Below, piece after piece: positions 1 through 9,390 of a DNA stretch of 64,000 bases. The DNA lies in contig NZ_BLLN01000003.1 of the NCBI RefSeq assembly GCF_011170125.1, positions 434,001-498,000 of the forward strand, in the 5' to 3' direction. Every line of letters begins with the position of its first letter. Position 1 is the first letter of the stretch. The stretch comes from Streptomyces diastaticus subsp. diastaticus. GTDB taxonomy: Bacteria; Actinomycetota; Actinomycetes; Streptomycetales; Streptomycetaceae. The notes beneath the pieces are model-generated. The model did not search any database. It was not told the DNA's origin and saw only the letters and a program-made list of their open reading frames with translations. Made by a program: the position numbers and the translations under genes.

Positions 1-373
1 GGCGGCGGCCCTGCGCGAGCCGGTCGGTCAGTTCGGTCTCCACAGCGGTGAAGGGGCGGTAGTAGGTGTCCTCGTACTCCTCGACGAGCTGGAAGGTCCA
101 GTGGCCCGGGGTGACGTCACGGGCCACCAGTTCGGCGCGGACGCGCTCGGCCTCCTCGGGGTGGCCTGCCTCGTGGAGCAGGCGGACCGCCTCGTCGAGC
201 TGGAAGTCGGCGGTGCCGGTCAGCTGGTGGAAGGAGTACAGGTGGCCCCGGGCCCGTTCGGTGGTCTCCAGCGCCTTGGAGAGTGCCCCCAGCGCCTCGA
301 CCGTCCTCTCGCTCATGCCCTCGGGGCGCCGGTGCGCGGGGTCCGGCAGCCCGTCGTCGTGGTCCTTGGTCAT
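1..373 (-). CDS. Conserved hypothetical protein, 3' end beyond the left edge
   Basis: The first 124 codons of a gene that runs off the left edge are present, starting at the ATG on 371-373 (MTKDHDDGLPDPAHRR). The product is hydrophilic and rich in charged residues, with no signal peptide or membrane segment in the visible part, and looks mostly helical. The stretch YSFHQLTGTADFQLDEAV and the later YEDTYYRPFTAVETELTDRL read like a conserved domain rather than chance coding. I do not recognise a characterised family. It lies downstream of the PAP2 gene on the same strand, separated by about 110 bases. Confidence 0.7.
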   Translation of the reverse strand, partial: MTKDHDDGLPDPAHRRPEGMSERTVEALGALSKALETTERARGHLYSFHQLTGTADFQLDEAVRLLHEAGHPEEAERVRAELVARDVTPGHWTFQLVEEYEDTYYRPFTAVETELTDRLAQGRR

Positions 374-485
374 GTCTGCCGTGTGCCCGCCGCGGACGGC
401 TGTGTACCGCCCGGGCCGCGTGCGTCGGGCTAGCCTCGCCCGACTGGCCCGGCGTCCGGGTGGCGGGACCGGTACGGGGCGGGTG

Positions 486-1505
486 TCAGGGCTCTGGGGC
501 GGGGGCCGGTTCCGGGGAGGCGCGGGTCAGCGCGGTGGCGCCTTGGGGGGCGGGGCCCGTGGGGGAGGGGCGACGGCCCTCCGGCGGGAGGGCCCGTTCG
601 GCGGTCGGCGCCGGTTCGCGGGCCGGTGGCGCGGCGGGTGCCGGTGGCGGCGCGGCCTCGCCCTCGCGTACGGCGTCCACCTGACGGGGCAGGCGGTGCG
701 GGTACGTGCCGTAGCAGAGGCGGGCGACCAGGTAGCCGAAGAGGAGGCAGACGAGGCCGCCGACCGCGTCGAGCCAGAAGTGGTTGGCGGTGGCCACGAT
801 GACGACCAGGGTGAGTGCCGGGTAGAGCAGGCCGAGGATCTTGGCCCAGGGGGCCGAGGCGAGGGCGAAGATCGTCAGGCCGCACCAGAGCGACCAGCCG
901 ATGTGCATGGAGGGCATCGCCGCGTACTGGTTCGACATGTGCTTCAGGTCGCCGGAGGCCATCGAGCCCCAGGTCTGGTGGACCAGGACCGTGTCGATGA
1001 AGTGCTGCCCGTCCATCAGACGGGGTGGCGCCAGCGGATACAGGTAGTAGCCGACCAGGGCGACGGCGGTGGTGGCGAACAGCACCGTGCGCGTGGCCGC
1101 GTAGCGCCCGGGGTGGCGGCGGTAGAGCCAGACCAGCACACCGAGGGTGACGACGAAGTGCAGCGTCGCGTAGTAGTAGTTCATCCCCACGATCAGCCAG
1201 GTCACCGAGTTGACCGCGTGGTTGACGCCGTGCTCCACGGCGATGCCGAGCCGCTGCTCGGCCTCCCAGATCCAGTCGGCGTTGGCCATCGCCTGGGCCT
1301 TCTGCTCCGGGACCGCGTTGCGGATGAGGGAGTAGACCCAGTAGCTGATCGCGATGAGCAGCACCTCGAACCAGATCCGGGGCCGCCGCGGGGTGCGCAG
1401 GCGGCGCAGGGGACCCGTGGGCGGCGTGCGCCCTGCCGGGCCCGTGGGCGAGGGGGCGGGGGCCGGTCCGCGGCCGTCAGAAGTCGTCACAGTGGTCTCA
1501 CCCAT
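486..1505 (-). CDS. PAP2-superfamily membrane phosphatase
   Basis: This is a 339-residue integral membrane protein of the type-2 phosphatidic acid phosphatase / inositol-phosphorylceramide-synthase-like superfamily, which removes phosphate from lipid or other membrane phosphoesters. A disordered Pro-rich N-terminus is followed by about six hydrophobic segments, starting with WFEVLLIAISYWVYSLI. The PSMH signature (AAMPSMHIGW) and a later NHFWLD give the two catalytic histidines and the aspartate of the C2 and C3 motifs. The C-terminal 80 residues are low-complexity Pro/Ala. I chose the ATG at 1503-1505 (MGETTV); a GTG six codons in (VTTSDG) has a better-placed GGTGAG and is an alternative. The true substrate cannot be told from sequence. 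It follows malR on the same strand after a 68-base gap. Confidence 0.85.
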   Translation of the reverse strand: MGETTVTTSDGRGPAPAPSPTGPAGRTPPTGPLRRLRTPRRPRIWFEVLLIAISYWVYSLIRNAVPEQKAQAMANADWIWEAEQRLGIAVEHGVNHAVNSVTWLIVGMNYYYATLHFVVTLGVLVWLYRRHPGRYAATRTVLFATTAVALVGYYLYPLAPPRLMDGQHFIDTVLVHQTWGSMASGDLKHMSNQYAAMPSMHIGWSLWCGLTIFALASAPWAKILGLLYPALTLVVIVATANHFWLDAVGGLVCLLFGYLVARLCYGTYPHRLPRQVDAVREGEAAPPPAPAAPPAREPAPTAERALPPEGRRPSPTGPAPQGATALTRASPEPAPAPEP

Positions 1506-1573
1506 AGGGAGGGATTCTGTCAGAATCGCGCCTACCGACCGATCATCCCCCGGACGGGTCAGGTCCGCATTCT

Positions 1574-2635
1574 CTACGCCTTGCGGACGATCTCCCCCTG
1601 AGGGACCTCCCCCAGGCCGGCGGGCGCCGACGCCGTCGAACCGCGCACCACCAGCTCCGGCATGAAGACGAACTCGCTGGGCGGTGCGGGAGTCCCGCCG
1701 ATCTCCTCCAGCAGGGCGCGGACCGCCGCCTGCCCCATCGCCGTGACCGGCTTGCGGACGGTGGTGAGCGGCGGGTCGGTGAAGGCGATCAGCGGGGAGT
1801 CGTCGAAGCCGACGACGGAGACGTCCGCGGGCACGTCCAGGCCGCGGCGGCGCACCGCGCGGATCGCGCCGAGAGCCATCATGTCGCTGGCGCACACCAC
1901 CGCCGTGCACCCGCCGTCCAGCAGGGAGTCGGCGGCGGCCTGGCCGCCCTCCAGCGTGTACAGGGAGTGCCGGACGAACTCCCGCTCGGCCTCCTCGGCG
2001 GTCGTCCCGAAGGTGTCCCGCAGCGCCCGGGTGAACCCCTCCGTCTTGCGGACCACCGGGACGAACCGCTTGGGGCCCAGTGCCAGACCGATCCGGGTGT
2101 GGCCGAGCGAGGCGAGGCGGGTGACGGCCAGCCGCATCGCCGCCCGGTCGTCGGGGGAGATGAACGGCGCCCGCACCTGGTCGGTGAAGCCGTCGATGAG
2201 GACGAACGGCACGCCCTGGCCGCGCAGCCGGTCGTAGCGGGTCATGTCGGCGGTGGTGTCGGCGTGCAGCCCGGAGACGAAGATGATGCCGGAGACGCCC
2301 CGGTCGACCAGCATCTCGGTCAGCTCGTCCTCGGTGGAGCCGCCTGGGGTCTGGGTGGCCAGCACCGGCGTGTACCCCTGCCGGGTCAGGGCCTGCCCGA
2401 TGACCTGCGCCAGCGCCGGGAAGATCGGGTTCTCCAGCTCCGGGGTGATCAGGCCGACCAGTCCGGCGCTGCGGCGGCGCAGCCGCACCGGGCGTTCGTA
2501 GCCGAGGACGTCGAGGGCGGCGAGGACGGATTCGCGGGTGGCCGCGGCGACGCCCTGCTTGCCGTTGAGGACCCGGCTCACGGTCGCTTCGCTGACCCCC
2601 GCCTGGGCTGCGATGTCAGCGAGTCGCGCGGTCAT
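1574..2635 (-). CDS. malR: LacI-family maltose/maltodextrin operon repressor MalR
   Basis: This 353-residue LacI/GalR regulator is divergent from malEFG, the arrangement of malR in Streptomyces, where it represses the maltodextrin importer and extracellular amylase genes. The N-terminal helix-turn-helix is [19 protein letters not shown], followed by the hinge helix region and a periplasmic-binding-protein-like sugar sensor (about residues 60-340, with GLITPELENPIFPA and [18 protein letters not shown]). The ATG at 2633-2635 starts exactly at the usual LacI N-terminus; a longer frame upstream would add 37 unlike residues. The recognition helix and most of the sensor domain closely resemble those of the second LacI protein at 8063-9145, so the two are paralogues. 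Regulation is probably autogenous through the sites at 2740-2757 and 2826-2846. Confidence 0.9.
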   Translation of the reverse strand: MTARLADIAAQAGVSEATVSRVLNGKQGVAAATRESVLAALDVLGYERPVRLRRRSAGLVGLITPELENPIFPALAQVIGQALTRQGYTPVLATQTPGGSTEDELTEMLVDRGVSGIIFVSGLHADTTADMTRYDRLRGQGVPFVLIDGFTDQVRAPFISPDDRAAMRLAVTRLASLGHTRIGLALGPKRFVPVVRKTEGFTRALRDTFGTTAEEAEREFVRHSLYTLEGGQAAADSLLDGGCTAVVCASDMMALGAIRAVRRRGLDVPADVSVVGFDDSPLIAFTDPPLTTVRKPVTAMGQAAVRALLEEIGGTPAPPSEFVFMPELVVRGSTASAPAGLGEVPQGEIVRKA

Positions 2636-2739
2636 GACACGGGACTGTACCGGCCGGGTCCGCGCTTGCCCATCGGCCCGGGGAGGCGGGCCGGTTTCCG
2701 GAGATGTCAGGAGCCGGCGACCGGCCGTCACGGCAACGG

Positions 2740-2757
2740 CTTGCAAGACCTTTCAAC
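2740..2757. promoter_or_regulatory. Candidate MalR operator, malR-proximal
   Basis: The malR-malE intergenic region contains the palindrome CTTGCAAG at 2740-2747 followed by CTTTCAA. It shares the CTTGC core with the operators in front of malE and the alpha-amylase gene. Its place about 105 bases before malR suggests autoregulation. The assignment is by similarity of motif and position only. Confidence 0.45.
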
Positions 2758-2810
2758 CACGAAGATCACCGTCCCGGTCGGGATCGGTGCACCGGATGGA
2801 CACGTGGAGG

Positions 2811-2846
2811 TAACAATCGGCTCGTCTTGCAGAAATTTCTCGCAAG
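2811..2846 (+). promoter_or_regulatory. malE promoter -10 and MalR-type operator
   Basis: A -10-like TAACAAT lies at 2811-2817. Just after the expected transcription start comes the inverted repeat CTTGC-AGAAATTTCTC-GCAAG at 2826-2846, with CTTGC and GCAAG arms around the palindromic core AGAAATTTCT. Streptomyces mal and aml genes are known to be controlled by MalR through TTGCAG-containing repeats. The same geometry, with the operator just downstream of the start point, recurs at the alpha-amylase gene. Confidence 0.65.
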
Positions 2847-2964
2847 CTCTTTCGGACAGTTTTCAGGACTGTTACGTTCCTGCCGACCCGAAGGCCGCGA
2901 AGGAGCGGCAGGCACGGCTGCCCTCAGCCCTCGCCGGATCGGGACCGTGCTTGAAGGAGTACAC

Positions 2965-4248
2965 ATGCGACGTGGCATAGCGGCTACCGCGCTCGTGGCG
3001 AGCCTGGCGCTCGCGGCGACGGCCTGCGGCGGGGACACCACCGACGAGAGCGGCGCCAAGGCCGGCAAGGGCGGCGGGGAACTGTCCGGCACGGTCACCT
3101 GGTGGGACACCTCGACCGTCGGCAGTGAGGACAAGGTCTTCAAGGCGCTGGCCGAGGGCTTCGAGAAGGAGCACCCGAAGGTCGAGGTCAAGTACGTCAA
3201 CGTGCCCTTCGCGGACGCCCAGAACAAGTTCAAGAACGCCGCCTCCTCCGGCTCCGGCGCCCCCGACGTGATCCGCTCCGAGGTCGCCTGGACCCCGGAC
3301 TTCGCCTCGCTCGGCTACCTCGCCCCGCTCGACGGCACCACGGCCCTCGACAAGGAGGACGACTACCTCAAGCAGGCCGCCGCCTCCACCAAGTACGACG
3401 GAAAGACCTTCGGCGTCCCGCAGGTCATCGACTCCGTCGGCATCTTCTACAACAAGAAGCTGCTGAAGGAGGCCGGTGTCGAGGTGCCGACCAGCGTCGA
3501 GGAGCTGACCGAGGCCGCCAAGGCGATCAAGTCGAAGACCGGCAAGACCGCCCTGTACCTGCGTGGCGACGACGCCTACTGGTTCCTGTCGTTCCTCTAC
3601 GGCGAGGGCGGCGACATGATCAACACCAAGGACAAGTCGGTCACCATCGACGACAAGCCCGCCGTCGAGGCGTTCAAGACCGTCAAGGAGCTGGTCGACT
3701 CCAAGGTGGCCGTCACCGACGCCACCAACGGCTGGGACAACATGCAGAAGGCCATCAAGGACGGCGAGGTCGCCATGGCGATCAACGGCCCCTGGGCCGT
3801 GACCGACACCCTCGCCGGTGACGCCTTCAAGGACAAGGCCAACTTCGGCGTCGCCCCGGTCCCGGCCGGCTCCAGGACCGCCGGCTCCCCGCAGGGCGGC
3901 CACAACTACGCCGTCTACGCCGGGTCGGAGAACCTCGACGCCTCCTACGAGTTCGTCAAGTACATGAGCTCCGCCAAGGTCCAGGCCGAGGTCACCGAGA
4001 AGCTCAGCCTGCTGCCGACCCGCGCCTCCGTCTACGGCGACCCCAAGGTCGCGGACAACGAGATCGTGCAGTTCTTCAAGCCGGTCGTCGAGACCGCCGT
4101 CGAGCGCCCCTGGGTCCCCGAGGGCGGCAGCCTCTTCGCGCCGCTCCAGACCCAGTACACCAAGGTCCTCACCGGCCAGGCCACGCCCGAGCAGGCCGCC
4201 AAGTCCACCGGTGACTCCTACCGCAAGCTCCTGAAGGACTACAAGTAA
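2965..4248 (+). CDS. malE: Maltose/maltodextrin ABC transporter solute-binding lipoprotein
   Basis: This 427-residue family 1 solute-binding protein is anchored outside the membrane and delivers maltose and maltodextrins to MalFG. The start is the ATG at 2965 with AAGGAG 5-6 bases upstream. The signal peptide MRRGIAATALVASLALAATAC has a lipobox ending at Cys21, followed by a Gly/Ser/Asp-rich linker. The mature part carries typical family features (GTVTWWDTS, FKNAASSGSGAPDV, and EVAMAINGPWAV near residue 270). It is the first gene of malEFG. A strong hairpin at 4260-4292 separates it from malF and probably keeps MalE in excess. No ATPase is encoded nearby, as is usual in Streptomyces, where MsiK serves several sugar importers; MsiK is not in this window. 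Confidence 0.92.
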   Translation: MRRGIAATALVASLALAATACGGDTTDESGAKAGKGGGELSGTVTWWDTSTVGSEDKVFKALAEGFEKEHPKVEVKYVNVPFADAQNKFKNAASSGSGAPDVIRSEVAWTPDFASLGYLAPLDGTTALDKEDDYLKQAAASTKYDGKTFGVPQVIDSVGIFYNKKLLKEAGVEVPTSVEELTEAAKAIKSKTGKTALYLRGDDAYWFLSFLYGEGGDMINTKDKSVTIDDKPAVEAFKTVKELVDSKVAVTDATNGWDNMQKAIKDGEVAMAINGPWAVTDTLAGDAFKDKANFGVAPVPAGSRTAGSPQGGHNYAVYAGSENLDASYEFVKYMSSAKVQAEVTEKLSLLPTRASVYGDPKVADNEIVQFFKPVVETAVERPWVPEGGSLFAPLQTQYTKVLTGQATPEQAAKSTGDSYRKLLKDYK

Positions 4249-4259
4249 CCGACCCGGCC

Positions 4260-4292
4260 GCGTGCCGCCGCGCCCCGCGCGCGGCGGCACGC
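4260..4292 (+). terminator. malE-malF intercistronic hairpin
   Basis: A perfect 14-base-pair stem (4260-4273 with 4279-4292) and a 5-base loop begin 12 bases after the malE stop. There is no U-tract. It fits a partial terminator or an mRNA-stabilising structure that raises the amount of binding protein relative to the permeases. Confidence 0.7.
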
Positions 4293-4328
4293 CCCACCCG
4301 TACGGAGAAGAAGGAGGCCGGCCGACCG

Positions 4329-5339
4329 ATGGCTGTGCACACGGGCCCGTCGGTGGCCAAGGCGTCGGGGAAGGCAACCGTCCCCGGGCCGCGCCGCCCG
4401 GCAGGAACACAGGAGAGCGGCCTGCGCCGCGCCCTTTCACGGCACTGGTACGCCTGGACGATGGTGGCCCCCGTCGTCATCGTCCTCGCGATCATCGTCG
4501 GCTACCCACTGGGCCGGGGCATCTGGCTCTCGCTCACCGACGCCACCGAGGCCAACGTCGAGCGGACCATCGGCGTCAACCACATCCCGGCCACCTACGA
4601 GTTCACCGGGCTCCAGAACTACGTCGACGCCTTCGGTGACCCGGTCTTCCTCCAGCGCCTGGTGTGGACCGTGGTGTGGACCGTCGCCTGCGTCTCCATC
4701 ACCTACAGCCTGGGCCTCGCGCTCGCCACCCTGCTCAACCGGCAGGTCGCCGGGCGCGGCTTCTACCGGATGGCGCTCGTCGTGCCGTGGGCCATCCCCG
4801 GCTTCGTCTCCGTCTTCTCCTGGAACTTCCTCTACAACGAGAAGCACGGTCTGCTCAACAAGATCCTGGTGGGCGGCGGCATCGACGCCGTGCCGTGGCT
4901 CAACGACCCGGTGATCGCCAAGCTCTCGGTGATCGCCGTCAACGTCTGGCTCGGCGTCCCCTTCATGATGGTGGCCCTGCTCGGCGGCCTCCAGTCCATC
5001 CCCGGCGACCTCTACGAGGCGGCCGAGATGGACGGCGCCGGCGCCTGGCAGCGCTTCCGGCACATCACCCTGCCCGGACTGCGGCCCGTCTCCACCACGG
5101 TGATCCTGCTCTCCACCATCTGGACCTTCAACATGTTCCCGGTGATCTTCCTGCTCACCCGGGGCGGGCCCGGCGACGCCACCGAGATCCTGGTCACCCA
5201 GGCCTTCCGGATGACCTTCGTCGACAGCCCGCGCAACTTCTCCACCTCGGCGACCTGGGGCGTCATCATCCTGCTCCTGCTGCTGGTGTTCGCCTTCTTC
5301 TACCGCCGCGTCCTCAAGAAGCAGGGAGAGGTGTGGTGA
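4329..5339 (+). CDS. malF: Maltose ABC transporter permease MalF
   Basis: This 336-residue inner-membrane permease forms the maltodextrin channel with MalG. It starts at the ATG on 4329, preceded by GAAGGAGG. A cytoplasmic N-terminal tail of about 40 residues is followed by six predicted membrane helices. The EAA loop that contacts the ATPase is present as EAAEMDGAGAWQRFRHITLPGLRP. It lacks the large periplasmic insert of the E. coli protein, as is normal for Gram-positive sugar permeases. The stop codon overlaps the proposed malG start. Confidence 0.92.
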   Translation: MAVHTGPSVAKASGKATVPGPRRPAGTQESGLRRALSRHWYAWTMVAPVVIVLAIIVGYPLGRGIWLSLTDATEANVERTIGVNHIPATYEFTGLQNYVDAFGDPVFLQRLVWTVVWTVACVSITYSLGLALATLLNRQVAGRGFYRMALVVPWAIPGFVSVFSWNFLYNEKHGLLNKILVGGGIDAVPWLNDPVIAKLSVIAVNVWLGVPFMMVALLGGLQSIPGDLYEAAEMDGAGAWQRFRHITLPGLRPVSTTVILLSTIWTFNMFPVIFLLTRGGPGDATEILVTQAFRMTFVDSPRNFSTSATWGVIILLLLLVFAFFYRRVLKKQGEVW

Positions 5340-6178
5340 CCATGCCCAACACCCGCCGCAGTCGCAGCCCGCTCGCCTCGATCGGCCTGCACGGCACACT
5401 GCTCATCGCCACCGTCGTCGCCGTCTTCCCCGCCCTGTGGGTGCTGCTGACCTCGCTCAAGCCGGCGAAGTTCGCCACCACCACCGACTTCTTCCACGAC
5501 ACCACCCTCGCCAACTACACCCACCTGCTGGGGGACACCAAGTTCCTCACCTGGTTCGGCAACTCGGTGATCGTCGCCGCCACCACCACCGTGATCGGCG
5601 TCTTCCTCGCCGCCACCACCGGCTACGCGGTCAGCCGCTTCCGCTTCCCCGGGATGCGGCCGCTGATGTGGGTGCTGCTCATCACCCAGATGTTCCCGAT
5701 GGCCATCCTCATCGTGCCGCTGTACAACCTCTTCTCCTCGATGGGGCTGCTCAACCAGCCGGTCGGCCTGGTCATCACCTACCTGACCATCGCCGTGCCG
5801 TTCTGCGCCTGGATGATGAAGGGCTTCTTCGACGCGATACCCGTCGAGATCGACGAGTCCGGGCGCGTCGACGGCCTCAACCCCTTCGGCACCTTCTGGC
5901 GGCTCATCCTCCCGCTGGCCCGCCCGGGCCTGGCCGTCACCGGCTTCTACTCCTTCATCACCGCCTGGGGTGAGGTCGCCTACGCCTCCGCCTTCATGGT
6001 CGGGGAGGACAACATGACGCTCGCCGGCGGACTCCAGACCTTCGTCAACCAGTACACCGCCCAGTGGGGACCGATGACCGCCGCCTCCGTGCTGATCGCC
6101 GTCCCGGCCGTCATCGTCTTCGTCCTCGTCCAGCGCCATCTGGTCACCGGCATGACGGCCGGCGCCACCAAGGGCTGA
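5336..6178 (+). CDS. malG: Maltose ABC transporter permease MalG
   Basis: This is the second permease subunit, about 280 residues with six membrane helices. The ATPase-contact EAA loop reads EIDESGRVDGLNPFGTFWRLILPLARP. I chose the GTG at 5336, which overlaps the malF stop (GTGA) and lies 7 bases after GGGAG. The ATG at 5342 (MPNTRRSRS) is also possible but less well spaced. The C-terminus ends in VTGMTAGATKG. It is the last gene of the malEFG unit; a long hairpin follows before the alpha-glucosidase gene. Confidence 0.92.
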   Translation: MTMPNTRRSRSPLASIGLHGTLLIATVVAVFPALWVLLTSLKPAKFATTTDFFHDTTLANYTHLLGDTKFLTWFGNSVIVAATTTVIGVFLAATTGYAVSRFRFPGMRPLMWVLLITQMFPMAILIVPLYNLFSSMGLLNQPVGLVITYLTIAVPFCAWMMKGFFDAIPVEIDESGRVDGLNPFGTFWRLILPLARPGLAVTGFYSFITAWGEVAYASAFMVGEDNMTLAGGLQTFVNQYTAQWGPMTAASVLIAVPAVIVFVLVQRHLVTGMTAGATKG

Positions 6179-6220
6179 ACGGCCCCCATTCCGGGCGGTC
6201 TTCGCCGCCGGGGTGCCGCA

Positions 6221-6290
6221 GTCGGTGTCGAGCCACCCGACGCGCTCGTCCGCTGCGCTCCCTGCGCGCGACGGGTGGCTCGACACCGAC
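6221..6290. terminator. Long malG-aglA intergenic hairpin
   Basis: A 19-base-pair perfect stem pairs 6221-6239 with 6272-6290. After one A-A mismatch the pairing continues for five more base pairs inside (6241-6245 with 6266-6270). There is no T-tract. The structure is far longer than a normal terminator and may be a Streptomyces palindromic repeat. It probably ends or attenuates malEFG transcription. Confidence 0.75.
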
Positions 6291-6366
6291 GCGCCCCTAT
6301 GGCTCAGACCGCGGGTCTGCCGGGGGCGGCGTCGGCCGAAAGGTCACCCGCCCCGAGGCCGGGCCC

Positions 6367-6398
6367 CATGACTCCAGGCCACCCCTCATGACTCCAGG
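6367..6398 (+). repeat. Tandem 12-base direct repeat before aglA
   Basis: CATGACTCCAGG occurs at 6367-6378 and again at 6387-6398, a spacing of 20 bases or about two helical turns. It ends a few bases before the alpha-glucosidase start. It could be a regulator binding site; no known motif is recognised. Confidence 0.5.
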
Positions 6399-6404
6399 GA
6401 AGAC

Positions 6405-8062
<1,658 letters not shown>

Positions 8063-8066
<4 letters not shown>

Positions 8067-9145
8067 CCCTGCCCGCCCCGCGGGACGGCTCCCCGGCCGT
8101 CCCGCGGCTCGCGGACATCGCCGCACAGGCCGAGGTCAGCGAGGCCACCGCCAGCCGCGTCCTCAACGGCTGCCCCGGCGTCGCGCAACCCACCCGGCAG
8201 CGCGTCCTCGCCGCCCTCGACCTGCTCGGCTACGAGCGTCCGACCCGGCTGCGCCGCCGCAGCGCCGGGCTCATCGGGCTGATCACGCCCGAGCTGACCA
8301 ACCCGATCTTCCCGGCCTTCGCCCAGGTCGTCGAACAGGCACTGGCCGGATACGGCTACACCCCGGTGCTCTGCACCCAGATGCCCGGCGGCGCCACGGA
8401 GGACGAACTGGTCGAGCAACTGGAGGAGCGCGGCGTGAACGGCATCGTCTTCCTCTCCGGGCTGCACGCCGACACCACCGCCGACCCGCGCCGCTACGCC
8501 CGCCTCACCGAGCGCGGCGTGCCGTTCGTCCTCATCAACGGCTACAACGAGCGCGTCCGGGCCCCGTTCGTCTCCCCGGACGACCGTTCGGCGGTCCGGA
8601 TGGCGGTGCGCCACCTCGCCGACCTCGGCCACCGCCGGATCGGCCTCGCCATAGGGCCCGACCGCTACGTCCCCTCGCGTCGCAAGGCCGAAGGGTTCAC
8701 CGACGCCCTCGCCGAGATCCTCGGCACCCCCCGGGACGAGGCCGAACAGCACGTCCGCCGCACCTTGTTCAGCGTCGAGGGCGGCCACGCGGCGGCCGGG
8801 TCGCTGCTGGCGCAGGGGTGCACGGGGCTGGTGTGCGGCAGCGACCTGATGGCGCTCGGTGCCGTCCGCGCCGCTCGCGAGCGGGGCCTCGAGGTGCCCG
8901 AGGACCTCTCGGTGGTCGGCTTCGACGACTCGCAGCTCGTGGCCTTCACCGACCCGCCGCTGACCACGGTCCGCCAGCCGGTCCACGCGATGGCCACCGC
9001 CGCCGTCGGCGCCCTGCTGGAGGAGATCGCCCACCAGGCCGTGCAGCGCACCGAGTTCGTCTTCCAGCCGGAGCTGGTGGTCCGCGGCTCCACCGCCCAG
9101 TGGACGCCGGGTGTCGCCCGGGACGTACGGGACGCTTCGGACTGA
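8063..9145 (+). CDS. Second MalR-like LacI-family repressor
   Basis: This is a 360-residue LacI/GalR protein with helix-turn-helix [19 protein letters not shown] and a sugar-sensor domain. It is clearly paralogous to MalR at 1574-2635, sharing blocks such as [31 protein letters not shown] and [19 protein letters not shown]. Differences in the DNA-reading region include VSRV to ASRV and NGKQG to NGCPG, so operator preference may differ. I chose the GTG at 8063, overlapping the aglA TGA; a GTG at 8054 would add three residues. It sits between the alpha-glucosidase and the divergently unrelated but co-directional alpha-amylase gene. It may repress the amylase promoter while MalR controls malEFG, but this split is inference. 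Confidence 0.85.
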
Positions 9146-9159
9146 GCCGGCAGCAATCT

Positions 9160-9166
9160 CTTGCAG
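9160..9166 (+). promoter_or_regulatory. Upstream CTTGCAG half-site of the amylase promoter
   Basis: A single CTTGCAG lies about 80 bases upstream of the -35 box of the alpha-amylase gene. It matches the half-site of the operator at 9284-9302 and could be an auxiliary repressor site for DNA looping. A single heptamer is weak evidence. Confidence 0.35.
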
Positions 9167-9238
9167 CGGCTTTCGGTGTGCGGTCGCCAGGCTCAACCCC
9201 CGGTATGTCGCTGGCGTTTCCGGTTCGTGTCCAAAGGG

Positions 9239-9302
9239 TTGACCGGGGGTACCGGTCGCTCTACGGTCTGCTTCGCGATGCTCCTTGCAGTTTTGCAGCA
9301 AG
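9239..9302 (+). promoter_or_regulatory. Alpha-amylase promoter with MalR-type operator
   Basis: TTGACC at 9239-9244 and TACGGT at 9262-9267 are separated by 17 bases, an excellent vegetative sigma-factor promoter. The expected start point is near 9274. Directly downstream, CTTGCAG-TTTTGCAG-CAAG at 9284-9302 contains both a direct repeat of TTGCAG and an inverted CTTGC/GCAAG pair. TTGCAG repeats are the established sites of MalR control and glucose repression in Streptomyces amylase promoters. Confidence 0.8.
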
Positions 9303-9390
9303 AGAATTCAGCGCCCCGGTCGGGCGCGCGGCAGGGAGCCCCCGCGATCAGCCCGTCTGCCCTCCGCCCCCCCCGATCAGGAGGCACCAC

